Shown: piece by piece, positions 1 through 8,990 of the stretch | How positions within the stretch are numbered: position 1 is the first letter of the stretch | How the letters are laid out: the number at the start of each line of letters is the position of its first letter | Assembly (NCBI RefSeq): GCF_042649825.1 | Contig: NZ_JBHSAB010000028.1 | Location: forward strand, 1-64,000 | Source: Legionella_C dresdenensis | Lineage (GTDB): Bacteria; Pseudomonadota; Gammaproteobacteria; Legionellales; Legionellaceae | DNA: 64,000 nucleotides | Direction of reading: 5' to 3' | Notes under the pieces: generated by a model | What the model was told of the DNA's origin: nothing | Database searches by the model: none | Seen by the model: the letters and a program-made list of their open reading frames with translations, nothing else | Translations under genes and position numbers: made by a program

Positions 1-50
1 GATGCCAGGCAAAAATTTGATAAGGCTTATGCTAGCCTCACATGTCAAAA

Positions 51-1085
51 TTAAATGGAAATAGTACTAGTGTGAGCATCTGATAGATGTGCGTAACGCT
101 TTACCATTTGTAAAGTTTTATGCCCAAGGATTTCTGCGATTTCGGCAAGACTGGCGCCATTCATAGCTAAATAAGAGGCGCAACTATGTCTTAAGTCGTG
201 CCAACGAAAATCAGAAATTCCTGCTCTTTTTAAAGCATTTTCAAAAGGTGTTCGGAGATCAATGGGATTTTTTAAGTTATTACTCGGGAAAACAAATTCA
301 CTGTTTACATGACGAATTTTTGCGTGCTGTTTCATTAGCTCTAGTGCGTGTCCAGCTAATGGTAAAATTCTGCGTTCACCATTCTTTGTTTCATGTAAGG
401 TTATAATGCCTCTGTTTAAATCAACATCTTTCCAACATAGACCCAATATTTCCATTCTTCTTCCACCAGTTGATAGGGCAAGAACTACTGCAATATAGAG
501 ATATTTGCTTTCGCTACTCCTACATTCATGTAGTAAATGGCTGCGTTCTTCATCTGATAGAAAACGTACTCGGCCTCGTGGTTCCTTCGGTTTTGTTACT
601 CTTCGCATAGGGGAGTCTTCTAACCAACCCCATTCTTTAACAGCAATTGTAAAAGCATGTGACAGAGCCGCCATATAACGTACTACTGTAGAAGGGGAGC
701 GGAGGGTTTTTCGGCTAGTCATTTCAGAGGCCAAGAGATCTCTTTTTTCTGCAATAAGGGCAGGAGATATTTCAGCCAGGCTATATTGCCCTAAAGCATC
801 TTTCCACCATGTCAGATGTAGTAAAGTATTTTTGCTATTTTTAGGTTTTGTAGGAAGAATATCTTTAATATAGCGATCGATCATTTCACATAGAGTTCTA
901 CGTTTTGCTTCGGTAGTTTTGAAATGACGGCCTTCTCTTATCGCTGCCTCGGTCTGTTGTGCCCATTTACGAGCATCAGTTAGGCGATCAAAGGTTGCCT
1001 GCTGTGTTGGGAATCCTTTTAATCGTACCTTTACTCGATAACTAGTTTTTCCTTCTTTGCTAGTTCGTTTCTCTATATTTGCCAT
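51..1085 (-). CDS. Tyrosine recombinase / phage-type integrase
   Basis: Site-specific recombinase of the lambda-integrase family, expected to integrate or excise the element carrying the Gabija operon. The 344-residue product has an N-terminal arm-binding region (about 1-60), a core-binding SAM-like domain (about 65-170) and a C-terminal catalytic domain. Visible catalytic residues are Arg208 in TGGRRMEIL, His295/Arg298 in HDLRHS, His321 in LGHK and nucleophile Tyr330 in KRYAHL. The start ATG at 1085 is the first of the frame. The protein stops only 14 residues after the tyrosine, whereas I remember relatives carrying a somewhat longer tail, so the 3' end may be altered at a recombination junction. 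The partner attachment site is presumably left of the window. Confidence 0.93.
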   Translation of the reverse strand: MANIEKRTSKEGKTSYRVKVRLKGFPTQQATFDRLTDARKWAQQTEAAIREGRHFKTTEAKRRTLCEMIDRYIKDILPTKPKNSKNTLLHLTWWKDALGQYSLAEISPALIAEKRDLLASEMTSRKTLRSPSTVVRYMAALSHAFTIAVKEWGWLEDSPMRRVTKPKEPRGRVRFLSDEERSHLLHECRSSESKYLYIAVVLALSTGGRRMEILGLCWKDVDLNRGIITLHETKNGERRILPLAGHALELMKQHAKIRHVNSEFVFPSNNLKNPIDLRTPFENALKRAGISDFRWHDLRHSCASYLAMNGASLAEIAEILGHKTLQMVKRYAHLSDAHTSTISI

Positions 1086-1221
1086 AATATTTACAACTTT
1101 ATTATAAAGGGCAAAAGATTACGATAAATCAAAATAAATAACAACAAGTGATGATTAATCCTATGATCTTATAATTTAACCTACTGAAAAATAATAAAAA
1201 ATATATTTTATTTTTCGTATT

Positions 1222-1239
1222 GGGGCACTTAAGGGGCAG
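1222..1239. repeat. GGGGCAC-type site, inverted partner of 4971-4988
   Basis: An 18-bp sequence (two GGGGCA blocks 11 bp apart) between the helicase stop and the integrase start. It matches the reverse complement of 4971-4988 at 15 of 18 positions, so the two copies bracket the Gabija operon in inverted orientation. A related GTGCCCC block follows the second integrase at about 25,490. Inference: arm-type integrase binding sites. No footprint evidence is possible here. Confidence 0.5.
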
Positions 1240-1277
1240 CTAGTGTGAAATATGTCGAGTTATTAACATTAATTGTT

Positions 1278-3050
1278 CTATTTATAGTCATCTTGTTGGC
1301 TTGGAATGTGTTGAAATCCAACATTAATAAGTAATTGTTGATATTTGATAAACGCCTTAGCAGGTATTGCTAACCAGAGTAGGTGACGAGGACGTGTCAT
1401 AGCGACATATCCAATTTTTAAAAGTTCGCTATTGAAATTTTCTCCTTTAAGTTTGTTCACAAGAGGTTTTAAATGTTCTTCTGTCATTATGTAGAGAACT
1501 GCGTCAAAGGTATCACCTTTTACTCCATGGACTGTGTTTATATGTATTCCATTTTCTTTATTCGGAATTACGTTACTTGAAATAGGCTCATCACTAAGAT
1601 CTGTATTTTTTATGGTAACTCCCAGTTTTTGAGGACAAATGAATCCTTCCAGAGAGGATAGTTCTTCGCATAAAGCTTGAAGTGCTTTTTTTAATTGGGG
1701 GTGCCATTCACTTTTGGCTTTTAGACTTGCACAAGGAAGCCCATTTTCTACATCGCTTACAAAACTCCATAGTTTCTTTATAAACTCTTTACGAATTTCA
1801 TTGCGAGTATTATCCCTCTCCAACGCTTTCCATTTTTGAGTAGCTTCACACAAATTTAAAACAAGCTCTTTACATTGATCAAAGGCGTTGAGTAGATTTT
1901 TATGGCAATCTCGTTCTAAGCTTGCTTTAGCGAATCGGTGAGTTACAGTACTTTTATAGGTACTCTTATCACCTGTCAATTTTTTTACCATATCTCTGGA
2001 GCGGGCGATAACTGCGCAATGTTTTTCATCTAATTTATTACACCTTATGTATTGGCTGAATTTCTCCAAAGCCGAATTTTCTTCATTAGTATTATACTTA
2101 ATAAAAAAAGCTCCTTGCCATTGCTCAGAACATATATTATTTGAAAACATATCAGTTGCTTCGCCAAAGGGTTTTATCGCTGTAACAATGGTTTGATTGG
2201 AGCGAATATTTTTAGAAATTTTCTTGTTATCTACATTCTTTTTCTGGGCATGATGATTCAGATGATCGGCATTACCCATACCAAATTCAAATATAGCTTG
2301 GTCTGGATCACCTACCAACATTAGCTGGGTTCCTGCTTGTTCCAAATTACATAAAATTCGTTGTTGCCATATATTCGTATCTTGTGCTTCATCAACAATA
2401 ATTTCAGGAAAGCGTCTAGCTAAAATCTCACGCAACCTTGGAATTTCATCTAAAATTTTGCTCCCCCAGTATCTTGCGTGATCATGTGTATAAAAACCTT
2501 GCTTGCCTAAAATGGTTAAGGCTTGAAGTGCTTGAGATTGTTTTATTGGGTAGGATATGCCTTTTTCTTGGGAATAAAATAAAGGTGTGCCATCTGTATC
2601 TATTCCTATTTTTAATTTGACTACATTAATAGGAAATTTTGAGAAAAATACATTTAATTGAGTCTGATTATTAAAGATTTTCTCATTTCCTCTAACTAAA
2701 GTTGGCGAGCCTTCACATCCCATCACAATGTGGCCAAAATTTAAAAGTAAAAATCTTGTTATGAATCCATCTAATGTACCCACAAAATGCGGAGATATTG
2801 GTAAGGCAGAATATCCTAATTCTTTGAACTGTTTTTCAAAGCTTGTAATGGCTATGTTTGTATGTGATAGGAGTGCAATACCTGAATGTGTAGATTCCCA
2901 ATTAGCAAGACGATAAATCATTCGAAGTGCTACAGTGAATGTTTTTCCGCTGCCGGGGCAAGATATAATTGCTGATGATGTTGATGCATTTTTAATAATA
3001 TCTTGTTGTTCGGGCGTTGCTTTTGAAAATGCATCATTAAAATCTAACAT
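1278..3050 (-). CDS. gajB: Gabija-type UvrD/PcrA-like helicase (GajB)
   Basis: Superfamily 1 DNA helicase, expected partner of the OLD-family nuclease encoded immediately upstream in a Gabija anti-phage system. The 590 residues contain Walker A CPGSGKT (31-37), Walker B DEAQD (about 220-224), motif III around VGDPDQAIF, motif V NTVHGVKGD and motif VI YVAMTRPRH, in the order of UvrD/Rep helicases. It starts 7 bp inside the 3' end of the nuclease gene, implying translational coupling. It is longer than the roughly 500-residue GajB I remember from Bacillus, with the extra sequence in the middle. Family knowledge: GajB senses DNA ends or nucleotide state and works with the GajA complex. The alternative is an unrelated OLD/UvrD pair, but this exact gene order and overlap favour Gabija. 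Confidence 0.85.
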   Translation of the reverse strand: MLDFNDAFSKATPEQQDIIKNASTSSAIISCPGSGKTFTVALRMIYRLANWESTHSGIALLSHTNIAITSFEKQFKELGYSALPISPHFVGTLDGFITRFLLLNFGHIVMGCEGSPTLVRGNEKIFNNQTQLNVFFSKFPINVVKLKIGIDTDGTPLFYSQEKGISYPIKQSQALQALTILGKQGFYTHDHARYWGSKILDEIPRLREILARRFPEIIVDEAQDTNIWQQRILCNLEQAGTQLMLVGDPDQAIFEFGMGNADHLNHHAQKKNVDNKKISKNIRSNQTIVTAIKPFGEATDMFSNNICSEQWQGAFFIKYNTNEENSALEKFSQYIRCNKLDEKHCAVIARSRDMVKKLTGDKSTYKSTVTHRFAKASLERDCHKNLLNAFDQCKELVLNLCEATQKWKALERDNTRNEIRKEFIKKLWSFVSDVENGLPCASLKAKSEWHPQLKKALQALCEELSSLEGFICPQKLGVTIKNTDLSDEPISSNVIPNKENGIHINTVHGVKGDTFDAVLYIMTEEHLKPLVNKLKGENFNSELLKIGYVAMTRPRHLLWLAIPAKAFIKYQQLLINVGFQHIPSQQDDYK

Positions 3051-4786
3051 TCTTTATCGCCCATGAAAGATTTAATGTGTTCATCTGTAATGTATTTGAT
3101 TGCATTAATAATGTAGTTAGGGACGGTAAAGTTTATATTTTCTTCCAGTAAATTAGCTAGCTCTTGTGCAAACTCCCCTTTGGATCTACAGGAATTATTA
3201 AAATAGGAAAAAAACATTTTGGTCTTTTCAAAACTATCTTCAATTGTGTCTAATTCTGCCTCAAGTTTATGTCCGACCTGACAATGACAAGCCTTAAATG
3301 CTTTGGTAAGTGTTGGCAAATTATCAGGATATAGTGCAAGGTCATATTCAAATGTCTTCTGAGACAAAAAAACTTTTATTAAATTTGTCTCTTTATCTTT
3401 CAATGCAGATGCTGTAGGTGAAGATGTAACTATCTCTGTAGCGGTAGGATAGAAATCTTTTTGTGGATCTGAATCTGTAATTACAGCGCATGGGATTTCA
3501 ATTCCCTCCGAGAGGATAGAAAGAAATGCATCAAAATTTAGACCTTGTACATTTACTATTGAAACCGATTTTTCCTTGAGATTAATGCCAATTCTTTTTG
3601 CAAAAAGTGATATAAGTAAAGCCTCAGCAATTCCCTCAACCATTATTATTTTTTTTGCAAAAAATAATTCAGCTCGAGTCGAGTCCAAATAGCGTTCTAA
3701 TTTTTTCTTATGCGGATTATTTTTTAGTGAGGCGATACTAAAAGATTTTCCTTTCCCGCAAAGACTCACAATACTATCCAAAGGAGCTTGACTTGCAAAT
3801 ATTGGCGAATGGGATGTAACAATTACTTGTACAGGCAAAGGTTCTGATTGTTGTTCATTGAATCTTCCATTTTCATAGCTCTGAGTATTTGTTGCTTGTT
3901 TTTTTAAATGCTGTAACAAAAGAACCTGTAATTGTGGGTGGAGATGAGCTTCTGGTTCCTCAATGAGAAGGGCTCGATACGTTGCCTTATGTTCGTGGGT
4001 TAGTTGGCCTAGTACTGCAGCTGTGAAAATAACATTATTATATCCCAACCCATTTTGTTCGACATCCATACCTTCAATGAAAAGAGCCAGTCGTCCAAGG
4101 ATTTTATTGAATTCTGTCCCAGAAAATGAGAGTTCAATTTGGCGATATAACTCCTTCCCAGTAATATCTTTTATTTTTTGGTTAATTGCTTCGGAGGCTT
4201 TGGAAACGGGGGGTTGTGTCTTTAATTCTTCATCTACATTTTTAACGAGATTGATTAAATTTTCTTCATCATTTTTTGAAGAGAAACATTTCACAAGTCT
4301 AGCTATCTGGCTAATATAACCAGGTTTTAGTCCATCTGTTGGGTTTCTAAGAGGAGGGAGATACACGCTCACCAGTTCTTCGAGAGTTTCGGAAGGGAGA
4401 CTTTGATTTTCATGTGCTCCGCACCATCTTTTTGTTAATAGCTTTCTCCCATATTTACCAGGAGAAAGTCGCACAAAAAAATGTGCTTGGAATCTTTGTT
4501 CATAAGGAACTAACGCTTCAATGAAAATCGCTTCTTCATTTTTAGTTAATCCATCAAATATATATGCAAACTCAATAGGGCTTTCTGGATTTTCTGAGCA
4601 GATATCTAAATCAGTGAGACTAGGATTTTGTTGATCAATACTGGGTAATAGGGCTCTTAATGCATCTATGACTGTACTTTTACCAATATTATTTTCACCA
4701 ACAATGATATTTAGTCCTATTTGAAAATTTATTTCACAAGAGGACATAGAACGAAAGTTTTTAATTGCAAGCTTTGCAAGATACAT
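3044..4786 (-). CDS. gajA: Gabija-type OLD-family ATPase/TOPRIM nuclease (GajA)
   Basis: ATP-regulated DNA-nicking endonuclease of the OLD family. The N-terminal ABC-type ATPase has Walker A GENNIGKS (30-37), a Walker B region with EEPEAHLHP, and an H-loop-like SHSPIF. The C-terminal TOPRIM domain has the acidic residue of MVEG (near 384) and the DSD pair of ITDSD (near 437). The length, 580 residues, is essentially that of characterised GajA proteins. First gene of a two-gene minus-strand operon; a promoter should lie in 4787-4870, where I see only AT-rich sequence. Other OLD proteins occur alone, but the UvrD-like helicase overlapping its 3' end makes the Gabija assignment likely. Confidence 0.87.
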   Translation of the reverse strand: MYLAKLAIKNFRSMSSCEINFQIGLNIIVGENNIGKSTVIDALRALLPSIDQQNPSLTDLDICSENPESPIEFAYIFDGLTKNEEAIFIEALVPYEQRFQAHFFVRLSPGKYGRKLLTKRWCGAHENQSLPSETLEELVSVYLPPLRNPTDGLKPGYISQIARLVKCFSSKNDEENLINLVKNVDEELKTQPPVSKASEAINQKIKDITGKELYRQIELSFSGTEFNKILGRLALFIEGMDVEQNGLGYNNVIFTAAVLGQLTHEHKATYRALLIEEPEAHLHPQLQVLLLQHLKKQATNTQSYENGRFNEQQSEPLPVQVIVTSHSPIFASQAPLDSIVSLCGKGKSFSIASLKNNPHKKKLERYLDSTRAELFFAKKIIMVEGIAEALLISLFAKRIGINLKEKSVSIVNVQGLNFDAFLSILSEGIEIPCAVITDSDPQKDFYPTATEIVTSSPTASALKDKETNLIKVFLSQKTFEYDLALYPDNLPTLTKAFKACHCQVGHKLEAELDTIEDSFEKTKMFFSYFNNSCRSKGEFAQELANLLEENINFTVPNYIINAIKYITDEHIKSFMGDKEC

Positions 4787-5036
4787 TCCAATATCCGTCC
4801 TTATGATTTATTGAAGTGCTTGAAGGAATATCCTTAATTAAATTTATCGGACAATGGGGAGAATTCTTTAATGAGGAAAGAACGAACTGGTAAATGCATC
4901 AAATTAAACTTTAGAAATTTGATGAAATCACTGTTTATTATCGTTATGTGTTGGTATTTATTATTTCTGAGTGCCCCATCAGTGCCCCTCAGAGGTCTTC
5001 AATTTTTTGGAACTGCTCGTAACTACTTGATTTTAT

Positions 5037-5081
5037 TGGTGGGCCCACTAGGACTTGAACCTAGGACCAACGGATTATGAG
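5037..5081 (-). repeat. att-site copy: partial tRNA (3' half)
   Basis: This is identical over 45 bp to the 3' part of the tRNA gene at 25,569-25,613, from the anticodon loop through the CCA end. The sequence diverges immediately past both ends. It is best read as the attachment-site duplication left by integration. It lacks the 5' half and cannot form a tRNA. Confidence 0.9.
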
Positions 5082-5187
5082 CCCGTCAATGCCAAAATAA
5101 GTAATTGATTTTATTATAATTTTAATCGCAGGAAACCACTACAATTGTCGTACGAAGTATAACAGAGTCGTACTCAAATACGCAAAT

Positions 5188-5199
5188 TCCCCACAATGG
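5188..5199 (+). repeat. Candidate integrase arm site (partner 25503-25514)
   Basis: TCCCCACAATGG, followed by a T-run, occurs about 107 bp inside the left attachment copy and again about 55 bp inside the right one. The repeated pair at both element ends suggests arm-type binding sites for the island integrase. This is inference from position and sequence only. Confidence 0.45.
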
Positions 5200-5269
5200 G
5201 TTTTTACGGAGTTATTTTAATATTGAAACCCATTTGACGTTATTGGGTTTTAATATTAAAATTATAGGT

Positions 5270-5863
5270 ATGAAACTAAATAATGAAATGACACTGAAAG
5301 ATCTGTTTGCAAGACCAGTCTTTTACGCCGCAGAGGCACGTGAAGCAGGTATCCATCCCAGCCGGCTCAGCTATTATGTAAAAACTAATAGGATTGAACG
5401 CATTGGTCACGGTGTTTATCGAGGTGTAGAATCCTCTATTGATGCGGATTTTCAATGGGAAGATCTGATTATCATTGCCAAAAGTATCCCACAAGGTGTG
5501 GTCTGTCTAGTCTCTGCTTTGGCTCTATATGAGTTGACAGATGAAATGCCAAGAGAGCATTGGATAGCCGTTCCTCATTCTACTACGGCACCAAAACGAG
5601 ATCATACCCGTATTGTTAGAATGCGAGATATAGAAACAGGTAAAACACTGTACCCAATAGGGCGGGAAACAGTTGTCATTTTTGACAGAGAAAGAACGAT
5701 AATAGACGCTTTTCGCTATCTCAGTAAAGAAATTGCCATTAAAGCGCTTAAAGCAGCTGTGAGTGGTAGAGCGACAAAAAAATTGGATATTAAAAAGCTT
5801 CAGCAGTATGCGAGAGAATTTGGACTTAATCTTGAACCTTATATTTTGACGGTGACAACATGA
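5270..5863 (+). CDS. abiEi: AbiEi-family antitoxin
   Basis: Antitoxin and transcriptional autoregulator of an AbiE (type IV-like) toxin-antitoxin or abortive-infection pair. The 197-residue product has an N-terminal winged-helix segment (about 10-60, with the AEAREAGI and SRLSYYVK helices) and a C-terminal antitoxin domain. I chose ATG 5270 rather than the upstream TTG at 5234 because an AGG lies just before it. The gene overlaps the next one by 4 bp (ATGA), typical of AbiEi/AbiEii. It is the first gene inside the left island boundary. Confidence 0.85.
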   Translation: MKLNNEMTLKDLFARPVFYAAEAREAGIHPSRLSYYVKTNRIERIGHGVYRGVESSIDADFQWEDLIIIAKSIPQGVVCLVSALALYELTDEMPREHWIAVPHSTTAPKRDHTRIVRMRDIETGKTLYPIGRETVVIFDRERTIIDAFRYLSKEIAIKALKAAVSGRATKKLDIKKLQQYAREFGLNLEPYILTVTT

Positions 5864-6708
5864 ATGAACAAGCCTTAAAAACACGCTTAAAACATATTGG
5901 CAAAGAAAAAGGTAAGAGTTTTAATGAAGTCTGGAAGTTATTAGTTTTAGAGCGATTTTTAGCTAGACTTTCTAGTTCTGAATATTCTGATAAATTCATA
6001 TTCAAAGGCGGCTTGCTATTATCCTATTACCTGACTATTGGCAGAGAAACCATTGATATTGATCTATTAGCTAGACGACTAAATGCAGAAAAATCCAATG
6101 TAGAATTAATCATGCAAGAAATTTGTTTACTCAATTTGGATGATGGGTTTCACATGCAATTCATCAATCTTGATGATTTAGATCACCAACATATGAATTA
6201 CCCTGGGTTTCAAATAGGGATCGCCGTTCAATTTGGGGTGATGAGCGATAAATTTTTTGTGGACATCGGTGTGGGTGATATTGTTGATCCAGTATTACTA
6301 GAGTGGCCATCCTTTAATTACAAAGAAAAGCCATTGTTTGAAGATCATATTTCGTTGGAAGTATATCCCGTAGAAACCATTTTTGCCGAAAAACTAGAAA
6401 CCCTCATTTCTCGGGGAGCAGCTAATAGTCGCATGAAAGATTATCATGATCTGTTATTGTTATGTCGCAGCGAGAGTAAGCTGATTGATAAAATTCGGTT
6501 AAAGGATAATATTACCCAAACATTCCAAAACCGGGGAACAGTATTTTCTCTTCCAGTTCATTTTCAGTCTGATGAATTAGAACGAATGCAGCTTCTTTGG
6601 TCTGGGCATTTACGTGTTTTAGGTGTTGATAGAGTTCAGGCACTTGGTTTGCCAGAAAAGATAGATACAGTTATTAATGACTTAAATAAGTGGTTGTTAG
6701 CCATTTAG
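5860..6708 (+). CDS. abiEii: AbiEii-family nucleotidyltransferase toxin
   Basis: Toxin of the DUF1814/AbiEii/MenT nucleotidyltransferase group, 282 residues. The polymerase-beta-like signature is visible: KGG at 49-51, then D66-I-D68 in ETIDIDLL. A later conserved segment near residue 190 contains the K and D of RMKDYHDLL. Family knowledge: related enzymes add nucleotides to tRNA or other substrates and cause growth arrest, which limits phage spread. It is translationally coupled to the antitoxin by the ATGA overlap. The substrate cannot be told from sequence. Confidence 0.87.
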   Translation: MNEQALKTRLKHIGKEKGKSFNEVWKLLVLERFLARLSSSEYSDKFIFKGGLLLSYYLTIGRETIDIDLLARRLNAEKSNVELIMQEICLLNLDDGFHMQFINLDDLDHQHMNYPGFQIGIAVQFGVMSDKFFVDIGVGDIVDPVLLEWPSFNYKEKPLFEDHISLEVYPVETIFAEKLETLISRGAANSRMKDYHDLLLLCRSESKLIDKIRLKDNITQTFQNRGTVFSLPVHFQSDELERMQLLWSGHLRVLGVDRVQALGLPEKIDTVINDLNKWLLAI

Positions 6709-6857
6709 ACTGATTGTCACAGTTATTTTAAATTTTACTCTTGCGCCTCAAGTTCCTCACTGTTCAACATAAAATCCATAATTGATACACATTCCTGGTT
6801 TGTACATATCGTTATTATTTTTATTTTGTGTTATCTTATTTTGAGATATTTAACTTA

Positions 6858-6882
6858 TTAATTACACGTTACGTGTAATTAA
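6858..6882. promoter_or_regulatory. Perfect palindrome, candidate repressor operator
   Basis: Two 11-base arms (TTAATTACACG and its complement) separated by TTA, centred about 84 bp before the repressor ATG. The symmetry and the position in the only 245-bp gap between the AbiE pair and the repressor suggest an autoregulatory operator. Confidence 0.6.
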
Positions 6883-6953
6883 ATATGACAATATTGCACC
6901 AATAGTAAATTGTCAATGGATTAATTTGTTAATTTGAGAAAAGGTATAACTCA

Positions 6954-7631
6954 ATGATGAACATCAAAGAAAAGATTGGTGAACGAATTTTTCAAGAGCG
7001 TCAGGCTAAAGGACTAACCAGAAAAGCTCTTGCAGAGCTTACAGACGACTTAAAGCCCTCCAGGATTAATAACTGGGAAAGAGGATTAAGAACGCCAGGA
7101 CCTGAAGAAATTAAGCAGTTGGCTGAGGCCTTGAATATCGCACCTGCCTATTTGATGTGTTTGACGGATGATAAGCAGGTAAAGCAGGAATTTCCGTGGC
7201 TAGGTGCTTTGGTTCCCTTATTAAACTCTCAACAGGCTTGTGATCCAAGATCTGTTATTCAATCGATTAGAGATGAAACAGGGCAGCACTCTGTTACGTT
7301 TATTCCACTCAGCCCCGAAATATCCCAGAAACTGAGTGAGAATACTTTTGCCTTTCGTGTACAAGATGACAGCATGTATCCCGAGTTAAAAATTGGTGAT
7401 GTTTTAATTGTTGATCCGGATCAATCAAGTCAACCAGGAGGATTGGTTATTGCCACCTTTCAGGAGACAAATGATGTGATAGTGCGTCGTTATAAGCAGT
7501 TGTCCGCAGGAAATATTATAAATGAGTTTGAGTTGATTCCAAAGAATGAAAATTGGGCGACAATTCGAATCGTTCAGACAGGTACACACCGTATTGTTGG
7601 TGTTGTTCTGGCATTTATCAGGTGCTTATGA
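6954..7631 (+). CDS. HTH/S24 phage-type repressor
   Basis: A 225-residue LexA/CI-like repressor. An N-terminal helix-turn-helix (about 5-60, with SRINNWERGLRTP) binds DNA, and a C-terminal S24 domain carries DDSMYPE, the serine loop. Where LexA has its catalytic lysine (VKR-type segment), this protein reads VRRYK, so the base at the expected position may be arginine. That is common among prophage C-type repressors and leaves autocleavage uncertain. It is likely autoregulated through the palindrome at 6858-6882. It converges on the retron reverse transcriptase gene with only 6 bp between stops. Confidence 0.85.
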   Translation: MMNIKEKIGERIFQERQAKGLTRKALAELTDDLKPSRINNWERGLRTPGPEEIKQLAEALNIAPAYLMCLTDDKQVKQEFPWLGALVPLLNSQQACDPRSVIQSIRDETGQHSVTFIPLSPEISQKLSENTFAFRVQDDSMYPELKIGDVLIVDPDQSSQPGGLVIATFQETNDVIVRRYKQLSAGNIINEFELIPKNENWATIRIVQTGTHRIVGVVLAFIRCL

Positions 7632-7637
7632 TTGCGA

Positions 7638-8663
7638 TTACTTTGATTTCCTTTTTGAATTACTTCGAGGCAAGCTCATATGTGGTTTTAATAGGCCCTT
7701 CTGGATGAGATGTGCCTTCGTTTTTGTCAGCTTGGGTTCTAGTTGCATGGCTTCATTCAACTGTCCTAATAGGGAATTATTTGCTTGTCTCTTTTCCTTT
7801 GTCGTAAGGGATGGAGATTGAATATAAGTAATTCTTTCGGTAATAGCTTGATGACGTCTATTCGGTAGTTTAATGCTATTTTCAGTAACAATAACTCCAG
7901 TGACTGTTTTGGGCTGTGTTTTTGAGTAGAATTTCACTTTGTGGTAGCGCAGTCCGTACCTGTGAATGATTTGTTTAATTTTCCATAAAAGAGCTTTTGT
8001 TGCTTTATCACCAGAAACACAAATATCGTCAACATAAAGTGTCATTACGCAATTATGTTCTAATGCCAATTGATAAATTTCATCAAACATGGGTTTGCAT
8101 GCATAAAAGGATAAAATAGGGCTTAAAGGACTTCCGGTAGGTAAGTGCTCGTTGTATGTGGATACTTTTGTTAAAACTGTTGCGATATGATCCTCGCAGT
8201 TGAGAATGTAGCGATAGAAATTATAAACTTTTCCAAAGGTAATGTTGGGGTAAAATGTTTTTATGTCTATTTTGAATAGTTGGGTATTATTAACATGCAT
8301 TCTTGCATTGTCTTTACATGAGCGTCCCTTTATCGCGGAAAATAGATAGGGTGGCGGCTCGATTTTTTTTAATAAGTATTCGAGTCTGTAGTGAAGCCAT
8401 TTTAAATCGATTGCTGGAATTTCAGTGCTTCTTGATTTTCCCTTTTTATCAACTATGTCCTTTATTGTATAATTCGCGTTAGTTGCAAAATTATCTAAAT
8501 CGGTTGTAGTGAGTTTATATAATTTTTGTAATATAGGTTTAGAGCGATCATTTTTATTTACCCACGCTGGTTTCAGGGATAACAGGCAAGAAATTTTTTT
8601 TAAAGATTTAGAATTATATAATGGGCTTCTTTCAAGTGGGTATCGATCAATTTGTTTTACCAT
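7638..8663 (-). CDS. Retron reverse transcriptase
   Basis: Bacterial retron RT, 341 residues, which would make msDNA from the adjacent ncRNA. RT landmarks in order: the retron-specific NAxxH motif as NARMH (119-123), Asp133 in FKIDIKTFYP, PTGSPLSP (175-182), the catalytic YVDD (210-213) and the retron VTG motif (254-256). Together NAxxH and VTG separate retrons from group II intron and DGR enzymes. Its start lies 17 bp inside the HTH gene, and the likely ncRNA is further upstream on the same strand. No ATPase, nuclease, ribosyltransferase or two-TM effector is fused or adjacent, which points to an HTH-type retron (type VI as I recall the published scheme; not certain). Confidence 0.92.
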   Translation of the reverse strand: MVKQIDRYPLERSPLYNSKSLKKISCLLSLKPAWVNKNDRSKPILQKLYKLTTTDLDNFATNANYTIKDIVDKKGKSRSTEIPAIDLKWLHYRLEYLLKKIEPPPYLFSAIKGRSCKDNARMHVNNTQLFKIDIKTFYPNITFGKVYNFYRYILNCEDHIATVLTKVSTYNEHLPTGSPLSPILSFYACKPMFDEIYQLALEHNCVMTLYVDDICVSGDKATKALLWKIKQIIHRYGLRYHKVKFYSKTQPKTVTGVIVTENSIKLPNRRHQAITERITYIQSPSLTTKEKRQANNSLLGQLNEAMQLEPKLTKTKAHLIQKGLLKPHMSLPRSNSKRKSK

Positions 8664-8955
8664 TATGACTATCCTTATCAGCCAACCAACCCATAATATT
8701 TAATATTTTCTTCGCAATAAAAACACGGCCTTTTTCAGAAATATTATTGGCACTTAAGTGTTCGGAAAAAAATAGAAGAGAGGAAACTGGAACACCAAAA
8801 AAGGAAGAATATTTTTCTAATAATTCAATAGACGGCTGTTTTTTATTTGATTCTATTTCAGAAAGAAATGAACGAGATATATTTAATTCCTGAGCAAGTG
8901 CTGCTTGGTTTAATTGGTGATACATACGAATATATTTTAATGCTTGTCCCAACAT
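8647..8955 (-). CDS. Retron-associated Xre-type HTH protein
   Basis: A 102-residue protein with a classical helix-turn-helix at about 5-60 (ALAQELNISRSFLSEIE, recognition helix included) and a C-terminal helical tail of about 40 residues with a hydrophobic stretch (IAKKILNIMGWLA). It lies between the small ORF and the RT in the same orientation and overlaps the RT by 17 bp, so the genes are probably co-translated. Inference: it is the regulator, or part of the toxin-antidote unit, of the retron. The possible partner is the 44-residue ORF just upstream. Confidence 0.85.
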   Translation of the reverse strand: MLGQALKYIRMYHQLNQAALAQELNISRSFLSEIESNKKQPSIELLEKYSSFFGVPVSSLLFFSEHLSANNISEKGRVFIAKKILNIMGWLADKDSHNGKTN

Positions 8956-8990
8956 AATGATTCTCTTTGTGATTAGTGGCGGCTTAGGGG

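Larger units (their letters stand above)
4787..5269. other. Junction region between two accessory elements
   Basis: No convincing gene in these 483 bases. They hold the Gabija upstream region, the GTGCCCC double site (4971-4988), the partial tRNA copy (5037-5081), and a TCCCCACAATGG block (5188-5199) that recurs beside the integrase at 25,503-25,514. A 69-codon reading frame at 4871-5080 ends in the antisense translation of tRNA sequence (GLEPRTNGL) and is not credible as a gene. Confidence 0.7.

Noticed and set aside
4871..5080. 69-codon plus-strand ORF before the AbiE genes
   Set aside because: Its last residues (GLEPRTNGL) are the antisense reading of the tRNA copy, a well-known spurious peptide, and no family pattern is seen.
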